A stretch of DNA of 64,000 nucleotides from Methylocapsa aurea (GCF_000746085.1 NZ_KN050805.1:124001-188000), one strand, 5' to 3'. Shown: positions 26,918 through 36,329, numbered from the stretch's first letter. Notes: a model not told the origin generated them from the letters alone. A program made the numbers and translations.

Positions 26918-29900
26918 TGGCCCGCCGCTTCCGGCTCGCCGCCGAGCGACCATTCCTTGACCCGCGCCAGATGATCATAAGCATTGAAGCGCGCGTAAAA
27001 TTTCGGAAAGGGACGCGGCGGATAGGGCGTCGCGGGGTCGCGGAACTGATTGAGCAGATCGACGAGACCGGCATAGTGGCTCGCGGCGACTTCGGCGAAA
27101 CCGCCATTGTCCTTGAACTCCACCGGATATTCCTTGCCGCCCTCGGCCCCGCCGAGTTTGAGATAGAGACCCTCGATCGACGCCAGCTTCGGGCGAGGCC
27201 CGAAGGCGCCCTCCCCCGCCATCACGGCCTCGAGCGTGAGTTGCGGCGCGAAGCCGACGAGAATTTCCGTCTTTCCCGGCGGCGCTCCGGTCTTGTAATC
27301 GACAAGCATCAAGCCTCCGTCGGCCCGCAGCTCGATGCGGTCGGCGCGCGCCCGAAGCGTGAAATGCGAACCATCAACCAGGGGAATGACGAGCCTGCCC
27401 TCGACCTCGGTCTTGATCTCTCTTATGCCGCCGCGCCGCCTTGCCTCGAACCCGAGATAGAAATCGATGGTCCTTTCAAATCGCGGCCGTTGAAACGCTT
27501 TGAAATCCGGATCCATCAGATTGGCTTTGAGACCCTCGCGCAGCAGCGCGCAAAGCTGCTCGCGCGCATCGGGCGGCAATGCGCCGCTCGGATAGGCCGC
27601 AACAAAACGCTCCAGCGCGGCATGAACCGCGCTGCCGACCTCGGCCGCGCCCGCCGCGCCGCCAAGGGGCGGCAATTCCGTGAGCCGCAAGATCCTTTCG
27701 GCATAGATGGCGTAGGGATCGCGCCGCAAGGTCTCGATGCGCGTGACGCTGAGATTGTCCGGGCGCAGATCGACCGGGGGCCTCGGCATCGGCCTCTTGA
27801 TTTGCGCCGTCGCCTCCACCGGCCGGTCGATCGTCCGCGTCAGGTCCAGATAAAACTTTCCGCGCCGGGCGCATTCAAGCCAGGCCTCGTCCCCAAGCGC
27901 CGCCATGCGCTGGAGAAAACGCGAAGCCACCGTCGGCGCGCCGCCGCGTTTACACGCCCGGCTCAAGATCACCCGGCGATGGCCGAAGGCTTGCGTGAAA
28001 TCATGCGCGGTCTGACCGAGTTTACGCTCTGGCGGCGTCAATCCCAGAGCGGCGCGCATCGGACGATTGAGAAAGGCGTCGGTTCGCGCTTGCGGCGGCC
28101 AGACGGTCTCATCGAGGCCACCAAGCAGCACCACATCGGCATCCATGAGGCGGGCTTCGAGAAGACCAAAAATCTTGAGGCGCGGATGGGCGCGCTTGGG
28201 TCCCCGCAATACGACCTCCCGCGCGACCGCGGCGAAGAAATGGCCATAGGACTCCGCGTCAAAGACCATGCCCGCGGCGGCGCTCGCCGAAAGCTCATCG
28301 AACAACGCCTCCAAAGCCTCGCGATCCTCGCCGCCGGCGGGATCGTCTTCGGCGCTCGCGACCGCATCGAGCGTTTCGCGATGCGCGGCGATCCAGGTTT
28401 TCAGACCCTGCTCCCCGCGCAAGGCGAGAAGCGGCTGAAATTGCGCGCCAAGGCGGATCAGGAGCTCGTGCAACCCCGCCCATTCGCTCGCCGAAATCCG
28501 TTGCTTGGCGGGATGCGCGAAGCGATCCTTGGCCTCCTCTTGCGCCGCCGCGATCATATCTGCAGCGGCGCCAAGAATGCGATCCTTGAGGCCTCCGGCG
28601 GCGCGCGGCGAGCGCAACACGCCGATTTCGAGAAGCGGCGCGAGGCGGGCGACTTCGCCGGAACAAAGCCCGAGACGCAACTCAGGATGGGCGAGAAGCG
28701 CGGCAAGGCTTTCCGCGCTCATCGCGCTAGCGGCGCAAGCGATGACCAGCCGCGCCAAAACCCCATGCGGGCTTGCGCTCAAAGGCGCGCCGCCGGAATC
28801 GTCGACCTCGATCCCCCAGCGCAGCAATTCGGCGCCGACGCGGCGCGCAAGGGTGCGGTCGGGCGTCACCAAGGCCGCCGTAGCGCCCGGCGTTTCCAAG
28901 GCCTCCCGCATGGCGATGGCGAGTCCGAGCGCCTCCTCGCGTTCGTCGGCGGCTTCGATGAGGCTCACGCTTTCCAGCGCGGCGGTGCGGGCGGCTGGGT
29001 CAAGCTCTGCGCGATAGGCGATCCATGCGTCGGTCGCATCGGCCGGCCGCAGCGCCTGCGAAACGAACCGGGCGCGGGCCGCGCGCGCGGGGTCCACTTC
29101 GCCCAAACGGACAACCTCCTCGCGTTTGACCTGGAGCGTCTTCAGAAGGCGGCAAAGGGCCGACTGCGGATGGGTGAAGGAGGCGTCGACATTCGCCTTG
29201 GCGTCGCCCGCGATCAGCGCGAAGGCGCCCTCGTCCAGGTCCTGATCGAGACCGGGCAGAACCACCGCGCCCATTGGCGCGCGGGCAATGGCGGCCAGCA
29301 GCCGCGCCGTCGCGCGATTGGTGCCAGTCGAGCCGATCGCGATGACCGGCGTCGTGACGCGGCCCTCTTCCAGTCTTTTGATCTGCGCCTCGACGAGCGC
29401 CGCCTGCCGGCGGGCCTTGTCGACAAGGCCTTGATCCTGCAGAATTTTTGGCCACTGACCGATGGCTATGTTAAGGAAATCAAGGGTGATGCGCCAATAG
29501 GAATCGAACTCAGGCAGGACCAGCGGATCGAGTGCGCCCCAAGCGACATCCTCGATGATCAATTCGTCGATAAGCCCCGCCAATTCGCCGGAGAGATGCC
29601 AGGCGTCGGCGGCTGTCGTCGCGACGAGGAAGGATTCGGCGGGATCGACCTCGTGTTTGCCGCCGGCGCAGATTCTGACGATCGCATGAGCCAGAGCGCG
29701 CGCCCATTTCAAGATCAATTCGGCAAGTTGCATGCGCCGCGCGATTTCGCCCATCGCCAATGGCGGGTCGAAGCCTTGCGGCTCATCCAGAAACGACGCG
29801 GCGTCGAAGAGAAGCCCGGTCTCAGTCTCCTCCAAGCCACCGAGCGGCAGAATGCGCGGCAGCAGCGTCGAGGAGCGCCCCAAGGCGCGGGCGAGTTCAT

Positions 29901-30075
29901 CGGCCAAGGCGCGGGCGGCGCGGCGGGTCGGCACATAGATGGTCGCCCCGGCGATTTCCAGTGGCCCCAACTGGCGGGAAAACCTCTCGACGACGCGCCC
30001 GTCAAGCAGCGCCTCGGCAAAGGTTTTGAGAAATGGCGCGCCGGGAGGGATGGTGAAGATTCGTTTTTTTTCCAC
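26914..30075 (-). CDS. addB: Double-strand break repair protein AddB
   Basis: 1053-aa partner of AddA with an inactivated helicase-like N-terminus and a C-terminal PD-(D/E)XK nuclease (LMLVDYKTGAPP). VPTRRAARALADELARAL, ILPLGG, LLGGLDETVWPP and GHRRVILSRACKRGGAPTVASRFLQRM are family blocks. The last 150 residues contain no cysteine, so the iron-sulfur cluster of Bacillus AddB is absent, as in other alphaproteobacteria. The start is GTG at 30075 (MEKKRIFTIPPG), with no strong ribosome-binding site. It heads the addB-addA-trxA run; the 128-bp repeat lies immediately upstream. Confidence 0.93.
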   Translation of the reverse strand: MEKKRIFTIPPGAPFLKTFAEALLDGRVVERFSRQLGPLEIAGATIYVPTRRAARALADELARALGRSSTLLPRILPLGGLEETETGLLFDAASFLDEPQGFDPPLAMGEIARRMQLAELILKWARALAHAIVRICAGGKHEVDPAESFLVATTAADAWHLSGELAGLIDELIIEDVAWGALDPLVLPEFDSYWRITLDFLNIAIGQWPKILQDQGLVDKARRQAALVEAQIKRLEEGRVTTPVIAIGSTGTNRATARLLAAIARAPMGAVVLPGLDQDLDEGAFALIAGDAKANVDASFTHPQSALCRLLKTLQVKREEVVRLGEVDPARAARARFVSQALRPADATDAWIAYRAELDPAARTAALESVSLIEAADEREEALGLAIAMREALETPGATAALVTPDRTLARRVGAELLRWGIEVDDSGGAPLSASPHGVLARLVIACAASAMSAESLAALLAHPELRLGLCSGEVARLAPLLEIGVLRSPRAAGGLKDRILGAAADMIAAAQEEAKDRFAHPAKQRISASEWAGLHELLIRLGAQFQPLLALRGEQGLKTWIAAHRETLDAVASAEDDPAGGEDREALEALFDELSASAAAGMVFDAESYGHFFAAVAREVVLRGPKRAHPRLKIFGLLEARLMDADVVLLGGLDETVWPPQARTDAFLNRPMRAALGLTPPERKLGQTAHDFTQAFGHRRVILSRACKRGGAPTVASRFLQRMAALGDEAWLECARRGKFYLDLTRTIDRPVEATAQIKRPMPRPPVDLRPDNLSVTRIETLRRDPYAIYAERILRLTELPPLGGAAGAAEVGSAVHAALERFVAAYPSGALPPDAREQLCALLREGLKANLMDPDFKAFQRPRFERTIDFYLGFEARRRGGIREIKTEVEGRLVIPLVDGSHFTLRARADRIELRADGGLMLVDYKTGAPPGKTEILVGFAPQLTLEAVMAGEGAFGPRPKLASIEGLYLKLGGAEGGKEYPVEFKDNGGFAEVAASHYAGLVDLLNQFRDPATPYPPRPFPKFYARFNAYDHLARVKEWSLGGEPEAAGQ

Positions 30076-30094
30076 GCGCGCCGATCCGTGCCGT

Positions 30095-30222
30095 TAGAGC
30101 ATGATGCCGAAAAGTGGAAACCGGTTTTCGGACGACATCATGCTCTAACTCTTTGAGGAGAGGCGGATTTAAGACTTTGGACGAGATCGCGCTGCGATTC
30201 CATCCAAAATCATCCGGCTCTA
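30095..30222 (-). repeat. 128-bp dispersed repeat, copy 2 (inverted copy of 2407-2534)
   Basis: Same 128-base length as 2407-2534 and nearly the same sequence when reverse complemented; differences cluster in one short segment (TTTGGATGGAATCGCAGC against TCTCGACGGAATCGCAAC). It lies 20 bases upstream of the addB start codon and might influence its expression. The palindromic half (GAGCATGATG...CATCATGCTC) can form a long stem. Confidence 0.85.
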
Positions 30223-30388
30223 GAGCATACTTTTGACGCGAACCAGCGCCCGCTTCGCTTGAGAAGGGTCCAACGATTTGGACGCCCCGGCGCAGATTTT
30301 ATGCATTGATTTTCGGGAAATTTCACTCCTTGAGCGCATCAATTCAGTGCGTTTGCACAGATGCATGCTTTGATCGAGGATTTCAGCC

Positions 30389-30862
30389 ATGAACCGCAGT
30401 TTACTCACGGGCGCAGCAATCCTGGCCCTGGCGCTCGCCATTGGCGCGCCGAACACAGCCGACGCCTTCCGCGACGGACCTGGCGGGCGCGTGGCTGGCG
30501 GCGCGGGCTTTGACCGAGGCGCCGGCGGCGGTGAGCGGGGCGGGGACCGTGCTGGCGGCGCGGGAGCCGAGGGCGGCGGATGGCGCGCGGGCGCGGGTGG
30601 AGCCGAAGGCGGCGCGGTCTACGGCGGAGCAGCGGGCGGAGTCGAGGGCGGCGCGGTCTACGGCGAAACAGGCGGCGTGGAGGGCGGCGCTGTCTATGGC
30701 GGCGCGGGCGGCGTCGAAGGCCGAGCGGCATATGGCCGCGCCGGCGGCGCTGAAGGCGGCAAGTGGGGCGCAGGTGGCGGTGATGGCCATGCAAGCCGTT
30801 TCGGCGGCGGCGAGGGATTCGGCGGCCGCGCAGGCGGCTTCGGCGGCGGCCACGCAAGATGA
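30389..30862 (+). CDS. Glycine-rich exported protein with decapeptide-like repeats
   Basis: 157-aa protein. Residues 1-26 form a signal peptide (MNRSLLTGAAILALALAIGAPNTADAF, with a likely cleavage after ADA). The mature part is largely glycine and alanine with imperfect repeats of GGVEGGAVYGG (at least five, from about residue 70 to 125), and no cysteine. It resembles glycine-rich cell-surface or spacer proteins of low sequence conservation; no family can be named. The rest of the region is open in several frames, as expected for GC-rich repeats, but only this frame has a signal peptide and a GAGG before the ATG. It is isolated between addB and the thiamine genes. Confidence 0.6.
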   Translation: MNRSLLTGAAILALALAIGAPNTADAFRDGPGGRVAGGAGFDRGAGGGERGGDRAGGAGAEGGGWRAGAGGAEGGAVYGGAAGGVEGGAVYGETGGVEGGAVYGGAGGVEGRAAYGRAGGAEGGKWGAGGGDGHASRFGGGEGFGGRAGGFGGGHAR

Positions 30863-31104
30863 ACAGATAGACGCGCCTTCCGTGGACTCGTCACCTTGCT
30901 GAAAGAAGGTCCAGGGATTGATCGCTTGCCAGAGCCTTTGCGGGGCCAACGAGATCTGGAAAGGTCTCGACATGGTCGCCTCATGCTGGGAAGGAGACTA
31001 GGAGACAAGCCAGAAGCATAGAATTTCCGAAGGCGGGACGAAAAAGGCTTCCAACTGGCGCGCCTTGACGCCAGCCGCCGCCGCGCCTACCTATCTTGTT
31101 CAAA

Positions 31105-31265
31105 CCTAGGGGATCCCCGTCAGGGGGCTGAGAGGCTGGCAGCGCTTATTTTCGGCGCATGAATCTATCCGAAAAGTCTGCAGCTTTTCGGGTTCATGCT
31201 CAAAAGAAGCGGCCCGGCGACCCTTCGAACCTGATCCAGTTCGCACTGGCGTAGGGATGGTCGGC
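31105..31265 (+). promoter_or_regulatory. TPP (THI-box) riboswitch upstream of thiO-thiS-thiG-thiE
   Basis: The conserved parts of the thiamine pyrophosphate aptamer are present in order: GGGGCTGAGAGG at 31124-31135, then the P4/P5 side ACCCTTCGAACCTGATCC at 31220-31237, and GGCGTAGGGA at 31249-31258. Binding of TPP would reduce expression of the downstream thiazole operon. The P3 arm is extended by a hairpin of the GCATGAA...TTCATGC palindrome type (31157-31200). The gene that follows, thiO, confirms the assignment. Confidence 0.93.
31157..31200. repeat. Palindromic repeat inside the riboswitch P3 arm
   Basis: GCATGAATCTATCCGAAAAG, then a short loop, then CTTTTCGGGTTCATGC: an imperfect stem of the same palindrome family as 7304-7598 and 36162-36208. 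It is placed between the CTGAGAGG and ACCCTTCGAACC elements of the THI-box, where natural TPP riboswitches tolerate insertions. Confidence 0.75.
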
Positions 31266-31339
31266 AATGCTCCCCTTTAGAGAACCGCCTCTTCGCAGCT
31301 CCTTTGGTCGGCGCCCCGTGCGGCTTGGGCGCGACGCAA

Positions 31340-32365
31340 ATGGGTAAGACCCCGCGCATCCGCGTCATCGGCGCCGGCGTCGCCGGCCTGACCGTCGCGT
31401 TTGAATTCGCCCGAGCCGGCTGCCCCGTCGAGCTGATCGAGCGCCGCGCGGGACCAGGCCTTGGCTGCTCGCATTTCGCCGGCGGCATGCTCGCGCCCTG
31501 GTGCGAGGCCGAAAGCGCCGAACAGCTCATCGTCGATCTCGGCGTCGAATCGTTGAAGTTCTGGACGCAAACCGCCGCCCTCGCGCAAAGGTGCGGCTCG
31601 CTCGTCCTCGCGCCCGCGCGCGATCAACCTGAGCTAACGCGCTTTGCCCGCCGCACCAGCGGCTTCGAACGCCTCGACGCCGAAGGGATCGCCGCGCTCG
31701 AGCCCGATCTCGCCGGGCGTTTCGAGCAGGCGCTTTTTTTCACCGATGAGGCTCATCTCGATCCCCGCGCGGCCATGGCGGCGCTGGCCGCGCGTTTGCA
31801 AGAATTCAAAAATGTCGCGCTGCGCTACGGCGCTGAGGCCAAGCCCTCGCGCGACAAAGACGCCGATTGGACGATCGATTGCCGTGGTTTCGACGGGCGC
31901 GACGCCCTGCCCGACCTGCGCGGCGTCCGAGGGGAAATGCTGGTGTTGGCGACATCCGAAATCAGATTGGCGCGGCCGGTGCGGCTCATTCATCCGCGCC
32001 ATCCCGTCTATATCGTACCGCGCGGCGATGGGCGCTTCATGATCGGCGCGACAATGATCGAAAGCGATGCGCCAGGCCCCGTCACCGCCCGCGCGATGCT
32101 GGAGCTTCTGGGCGCGGCCTATGCGGTTCATCCGGCTTTCGCCGAGGCGGAGATCATCGAGACCGCGGCGGGCGTGCGGCCGGCCTTCGCCGACAATCTG
32201 CCGCGGATCCGTTGCGAGGATCGCAGGATTTATGTCAACGGCCTGTTCCGGCATGGTTTTCTGGTCGCGCCCGCGCTCGCCCGACGGGTTGTCGACATCG
32301 TGCTGGAAGGCGCCCATTTTCCGGAGGTCATGGATGCGGATCCAGGTGAACGGCAAAGCGCTTGA
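31340..32365 (+). CDS. thiO: Glycine oxidase ThiO
   Basis: 341-aa FAD-dependent oxidase of the DAO family that turns glycine into dehydroglycine for thiazole synthesis. The Rossmann motif RVIGAGVAGLTVAFEFARAG is at the N-terminus, ERRAGPG follows, and the C-terminal GVRPAFADNLPRI and YVNGLFRHGFLVAPAL are family blocks. The ATG at 31340 is chosen; the frame also allows a TTG at 31304, close to the riboswitch. The start of thiS lies within its last codons. It begins the TPP-controlled thiO-thiS-thiG-thiE operon; thiC and thiD are absent. Confidence 0.9.
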   Translation: MGKTPRIRVIGAGVAGLTVAFEFARAGCPVELIERRAGPGLGCSHFAGGMLAPWCEAESAEQLIVDLGVESLKFWTQTAALAQRCGSLVLAPARDQPELTRFARRTSGFERLDAEGIAALEPDLAGRFEQALFFTDEAHLDPRAAMAALAARLQEFKNVALRYGAEAKPSRDKDADWTIDCRGFDGRDALPDLRGVRGEMLVLATSEIRLARPVRLIHPRHPVYIVPRGDGRFMIGATMIESDAPGPVTARAMLELLGAAYAVHPAFAEAEIIETAAGVRPAFADNLPRIRCEDRRIYVNGLFRHGFLVAPALARRVVDIVLEGAHFPEVMDADPGERQSA

Positions 32366-32531
32366 CGTTTCGGCGACGACGCTCGCAGCCCTGCTCAGTG
32401 AACTTGGAGTCGATGAAGCTATCGTCGCGACCGCGCTCAACCAGAATTTCATCCGCAAGACCGAGCGCCAGCGGACGCAGGTGAAAGAGGGCGACGCCGT
32501 TGAAATTCTCACCCCGCGCCAGGGGGGCTGA
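32334..32531 (+). CDS. thiS: Sulfur carrier protein ThiS
   Basis: 65-aa ubiquitin-like protein ending in GG, the residue that becomes thiocarboxylated to donate sulfur to the thiazole. The fold is recognisable from [20 protein letters not shown] and [15 protein letters not shown]. The ATG at 32334 lies within thiO (31-base overlap) and has GGAGG eight bases upstream; the open frame reaches further into thiO but does not belong to the gene. thiG starts two bases after its stop. Confidence 0.95.
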   Translation: MRIQVNGKALDVSATTLAALLSELGVDEAIVATALNQNFIRKTERQRTQVKEGDAVEILTPRQGG

Positions 32532-32533
32532 AC

Positions 32534-33325
32534 ATGGATGAGCTCTCCCTCTATGGCGTCACGCTCGCCTCGCGCCTCCTTGTCGGAACCGCGCAATATC
32601 CCTCGCCCGCCATCCTCGCGACGGCGATCAAGGCGGCGAAGGCGGAGGTCGTTACAGTCTCGCTGCGGCGCGAGTCGGGCGCCGGCCGCGCCGGCGAAAA
32701 TTTCTGGGCGCTGATCCGCGAACTTGGCGTCAGGGTTCTGCCTAATACGGCGGGATGCCGGACCGTGAAAGAAGCGGTGACGACGGCGCAGATGGCGCGC
32801 GAAGTCTTCGATACGTCCTGGATCAAGCTAGAGGTCATCGGCGAGGAAGACACGTTGCAGCCCGATGTGTTCGGCCTTGTCGAGGCCGCCGCGATCCTGG
32901 CGCGGGACGGATTTCAGGTTTTTCCCTACACGACCGAGGACCTCGTCGTCGCGGAAAAGCTGCTTGGCGCGGGTTGCGAGGTTCTGATGCCCTGGGGGGC
33001 GCCGATCGGCTCGGGACGCGGCCTCAACAATCCCTATGGGCTGAAAGCCTTGCGCGCGCATTTTCCGGGCACGCCGCTCGTCATCGACGCTGGAATCGGC
33101 GCGCCCTCGCATGCGGCGGCGGCGATGGAGCTTGGCTATGACGCCATCCTGCTCAATACCGCGATCGCGAAGGCGGGCGATCCCGTCGCCATGGCGCGCG
33201 CCTTCGCCTTGGCGGTCGAGGCCGGACGGCTCGGCTTTCGCGCCGATCCGATGCAACCGCGCGACATGGCCGCGCCTTCGACGCCCGTGATCGGGCGGCC
33301 GTTTTCGGATCTCGCGCGTGCTTGA
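32534..33325 (+). CDS. thiG: Thiazole synthase
   Basis: 263-aa (beta/alpha)8 enzyme that condenses deoxyxylulose phosphate, dehydroglycine and ThiS thiocarboxylate to the thiazole phosphate. The catalytic lysine is in WIKLEVIGE (about residue 96), and [23 protein letters not shown] and [19 protein letters not shown] are the phosphate and active-site loops. The thiE start overlaps its end by 8 bases. Confidence 0.96.
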   Translation: MDELSLYGVTLASRLLVGTAQYPSPAILATAIKAAKAEVVTVSLRRESGAGRAGENFWALIRELGVRVLPNTAGCRTVKEAVTTAQMAREVFDTSWIKLEVIGEEDTLQPDVFGLVEAAAILARDGFQVFPYTTEDLVVAEKLLGAGCEVLMPWGAPIGSGRGLNNPYGLKALRAHFPGTPLVIDAGIGAPSHAAAAMELGYDAILLNTAIAKAGDPVAMARAFALAVEAGRLGFRADPMQPRDMAAPSTPVIGRPFSDLARA

Positions 33326-33929
33326 CCCGTTTTATCTCATCGTCGACAGCGCGGCCTGGATCGAAAGGCTTTTGCCTTGCCGCGTTCGGCTCGTGCAATT
33401 GCGCGTCAAGGATGCTTCCGACGCAAAGCTTCGGGCAGAGATTGTTGCCGCCAAAGCGCTTTGCCAACGTCATGGCGCGCAGCTTGTCGTCAATGATTAT
33501 TGGCGCGAGGCGATCGACGCCGGTTGCGACTACATCCATCTCGGCCAAGGCGATCTCGATGCGGCGGACCTGTCCGCGATCCGCCGCGCCGGATTGAAGT
33601 TTGGCGTCTCGACCCACGACGAAGCGGAGCTAGCCCGCGCGCTCGAAACCGCGCCGGATTATATCGCACTCGGGCCGATCTATCCGACAATTTTGAAGCA
33701 GATGCCTTTCGCTCCGCAAGGCCTGCCGCGCCTAGGCGAATGGAAGCGCAAAATCGGCGCGATCCCTCTTGTCGGCATAGGCGGGATCACCCTTGAGCGC
33801 GCGCCGGGCGTATTGGAGGCCGGGGCCGACGTCGCCGCTGTTGTGACCGACATCACGCTCAACGCCGAACCAGAGCGACGCGCGAAGGATTGGGTGAAGG
33901 CGATGCGCCGACGCGCGGAGCATCGTTAA
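33318..33929 (+). CDS. thiE: Thiamine phosphate synthase
   Basis: 203-aa enzyme joining HMP-PP and thiazole phosphate to thiamine phosphate. The motifs [53 protein letters not shown] and [28 protein letters not shown] are typical. The start is GTG at 33318, inside the end of thiG, showing translational coupling. It is the last gene of the riboswitch operon. Confidence 0.93.
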   Translation: MLDPFYLIVDSAAWIERLLPCRVRLVQLRVKDASDAKLRAEIVAAKALCQRHGAQLVVNDYWREAIDAGCDYIHLGQGDLDAADLSAIRRAGLKFGVSTHDEAELARALETAPDYIALGPIYPTILKQMPFAPQGLPRLGEWKRKIGAIPLVGIGGITLERAPGVLEAGADVAAVVTDITLNAEPERRAKDWVKAMRRRAEHR

Positions 33930-33950
33930 GGCTGCGTCACGTCAAAAAAC

Positions 33951-34235
33951 TCACTTACAAAACTGCGCCTGGAACGCCGCCTGTTTCTCCGGCGTGTCGA
34001 GGCCTTTTCTGGGGTTCCAGTTTTTCGCGGCGAAAAACGAGCGCACGTCGAGCGTGATCTCCTTCCCGTGGACATACCAGCGCTCGATCGCGTCAGGCGT
34101 GATGACGGCGGGGCCATCCGTGCGATGCACCTTGCCGTCTTCGAACCAGATCTTGGTGTCGGCATAGACGTAATAGCCGAGCAATCGACCCATATCATCC
34201 TGGTTCACTTCATCGACTAAACGCATCTCGGCCAC
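33951..34235 (-). CDS. Hypothetical protein with WYVHGKEI/HRTDGPAV motifs
   Basis: 94-aa protein. KVHRTDGPAVITPDAIERWYVHGKEI is the kind of short repeat-like segment found in bacterial and phage proteins with a 'DGPA...W-(Y/W)-V-(N/H)-GK' pattern, whose function is unknown. It has no signal peptide or membrane segment. The GTG start at 34235 is preceded by GAGAGG seven bases away; a TTG at 34250 and an ATG at 34226 are alternatives. It is convergent with thiE, which ends 21 bases away. Confidence 0.6.
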   Translation of the reverse strand: MAEMRLVDEVNQDDMGRLLGYYVYADTKIWFEDGKVHRTDGPAVITPDAIERWYVHGKEITLDVRSFFAAKNWNPRKGLDTPEKQAAFQAQFCK

Positions 34236-34359
34236 GATCAAACCTCTCAAATCAAACTGGCGAGCAATTCAGCACCCCTCGCGGGCGACCGTTTTCCGGC
34301 GCCGTTTTGTCCTCATAGCAGATTATGGGCCAGGGAAACATTTCTCGGCGCGAGAGCCC

Positions 34360-36081
34360 TCACCCCGCATCGGGCGGCCGCTTCTTCTCGACGTTTCGGA
34401 AACTCCATTCGATTTCCACATTTTCGTCGGCATCGCCAAAAATGACGATTTGGGCGCAGCTGCGCGGACCGTCCGGCGCCGCGAAAAATATGCTCTCTTC
34501 AAGGTCGACGAACCAATTCGGAGATTCGAAAAGCCAGCGCCTTCCATTGGGCAGCACGCAAAGGACCGCATGTCCCTCGCGCACGCGTTTCAAGCGCACG
34601 GCCGGGTGGATGTGAAAGCGCAAGGCGAAGGGGCGCGTTTCGATCGCGGCCCCGGCTATTGTCCCGCGCAGGCGATCTACGCCTTCGAGCCTCTTGCCGT
34701 CCCGCTGCAGCATGATCTGACGCTGGCAGATGACGCCAAACCGGGACTCATAGCCGTCATGCGCCACCAGGATCATTGTTCCGGAAGGGTGATCGCGGCG
34801 TTCGACGTCAACTTTCTCCGGCCCGGCGACCATCTCGTCGCCGAGCCATTTGCCGATGCCGGCATGGAAGGCGAAACGGCAAGAGGAGGTGTCGTCGATC
34901 ACCAGCGTCGAATGCGCCGCGGTCATCCGCGCGGCCTCGCGGGCGGCGGCGCGATTGGCGTCGGGCGCGCCGCAATTGATGACGAGCCGCTGCGCGCCAA
35001 CCGAAAACTCAAAGGACGAACATCCGGCATGCGCCCGATTGGAAAACACCGGCGGCGGCGGGCGGCCGGCATCCATCACGAAAATCGCATCCTGGGCCTC
35101 GATTCGCTGATACCCGGAATGGCGCGCATTGGCGAGCGCCTGCGCGCGCACGTCGTCATAGGCGAGAACCGTCGCAAGCTGTTCGGGCGCGGTAACGCCC
35201 ATGCCGTTGAACAAAGCGAGCGTCCCATCGCCATGCCGGAACAAACGCAGCATGGGCATCATTCGGTCAATCGCGTTGAGGAGTTGCGCCGGGGTCTGCA
35301 ATCCCCGCGCGGCATAGGCCTGCCGCAATGGAAGCAGATCGAGAAGCAGGTCGACCAGGATCTGCGGATTGCGGCTGACATGGCCGCCATCGGGAAGAAT
35401 CTGGCGCTCCAACTCCTCGACAAGCTGCTTCGTGCTTCGTTGCTGCAGCTTGCCGGTCCCTTCGGCGCAAAGCCCCAGTTCGGCAAGCGCGATCGCCACG
35501 ATGAGGCGCTGTTCGCCGGCCAGTCCGGCGGCCATCCGGCGCTCCAGGAAAGCCTGGGTGCGGCCGATGCCTTTCATGAATCGCCGGTAGAAGAGACGAT
35601 CGGAGCCTTCGAGAATGATCGGCGATTGCGAGAGCCAGGCGAGCAGCCGGCGCGCCGCGACCTGCGGCTCCCAGGCCGGGGTTCGGCTAGGCTTTCCAGC
35701 CAGGGTCAAGAAATCCTCGACAAGGGCGCGGGCGTTGGCGCGGGCTACAGCGGTGTCGGCGGCGCGCAAGTGGCGGAGCCAGCTGAAGCTCGCGAGCGAA
35801 CGCATCCAGGCGGGCGAACCAGGGTCCAATTCGAATGGCGAGCGGCCATGCGCATTGACGATCTTGCCGCCGAACGCAAAATAGCCGGCGTAAATATCCG
35901 CCGCCAGGGTCGGATCGCTGGTCCGGATGTCCTGCGGCGCGATCAGCAGCCGCTCCGGCGGCCGATGCCGTCCCACGATGGCGCGCAACGGCGCGCCAAG
36001 GCGCCGCCACAAACCCGACGCCGCCCGAGCAGCGAGGAGCCCGACCACGCGCAACCGGTCCTTGAATGTCGCGCCGGCCAC
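34360..36081 (-). CDS. Heparinase II/III family protein
   Basis: 573-aa protein. The N-terminal alpha/alpha barrel (residues 60-330: DIYAGYFAFGGKIV, FSWLRHLRAAD, ILPDGGHVSRNPQILVDLLLDLLPLR) and the C-terminal beta sandwich (HSTLVIDDTSSCRF, HDGYESRFGVICQRQIMLQ) follow the heparinase II/III layout. Members cleave uronate-containing polysaccharides, but related proteins in Hyphomicrobiales are of unknown substrate. No signal peptide is apparent. The GTG at 36081, with GAGGAG nine bases upstream, is preferred over the TTG at 36090. It faces the same direction as rsmB, from which it is separated by a palindromic repeat; the pairing is common in related genomes. Confidence 0.83.
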   Translation of the reverse strand: MAGATFKDRLRVVGLLAARAASGLWRRLGAPLRAIVGRHRPPERLLIAPQDIRTSDPTLAADIYAGYFAFGGKIVNAHGRSPFELDPGSPAWMRSLASFSWLRHLRAADTAVARANARALVEDFLTLAGKPSRTPAWEPQVAARRLLAWLSQSPIILEGSDRLFYRRFMKGIGRTQAFLERRMAAGLAGEQRLIVAIALAELGLCAEGTGKLQQRSTKQLVEELERQILPDGGHVSRNPQILVDLLLDLLPLRQAYAARGLQTPAQLLNAIDRMMPMLRLFRHGDGTLALFNGMGVTAPEQLATVLAYDDVRAQALANARHSGYQRIEAQDAIFVMDAGRPPPPVFSNRAHAGCSSFEFSVGAQRLVINCGAPDANRAAAREAARMTAAHSTLVIDDTSSCRFAFHAGIGKWLGDEMVAGPEKVDVERRDHPSGTMILVAHDGYESRFGVICQRQIMLQRDGKRLEGVDRLRGTIAGAAIETRPFALRFHIHPAVRLKRVREGHAVLCVLPNGRRWLFESPNWFVDLEESIFFAAPDGPRSCAQIVIFGDADENVEIEWSFRNVEKKRPPDAG

Positions 36082-36161
36082 CCGCTTCAACTCCTCGAAT
36101 TCGCGCCGGCCGACGTCCGCGCCAGCCGATAGCGGCGCCTCTTGTCACGCAGCGCGCCAGT

Positions 36162-36208
36162 GCATGATCTTGTCCAAGAAGGCGCGGACCTCTTGGACAA
36201 GATCATGC
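36162..36208. repeat. 18-bp perfect inverted repeat, dispersed palindrome family
   Basis: GCATGATCTTGTCCAAGA and its exact reverse complement TCTTGGACAAGATCATGC are separated by 11 bases. It lies between the start of the heparinase-like gene and the end of rsmB and shares the GCATGATC...GATCATGC ends with the array at 7304-7598. It could act as a terminator for rsmB, though no U-run follows. Confidence 0.85.
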
Positions 36209-36329
36209 GTTAAAACAAAGAGACAAAGAGCATGATCGATTTCTATTTGAAGCGCTCATGCCCGCACGGCGAAACCGGACAGTCCTGGCCCGGAACATTG
36301 CCTTATCCCCGAAAATCCTATCCGCTTTA

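Noticed and set aside
26917-30156. A 1079-codon open frame on the plus strand antisense to addB
   Set aside because: Its composition (high Arg, Gln, Gly, no domain) is that of a mirror frame of a GC-rich gene; the opposite strand encodes full-length AddB with known motifs.
30401-30973. Frames antisense to the glycine-rich gene
   Set aside because: Open by virtue of repeated GC-rich codons; they lack signal peptides, start signals and any recognisable domain.
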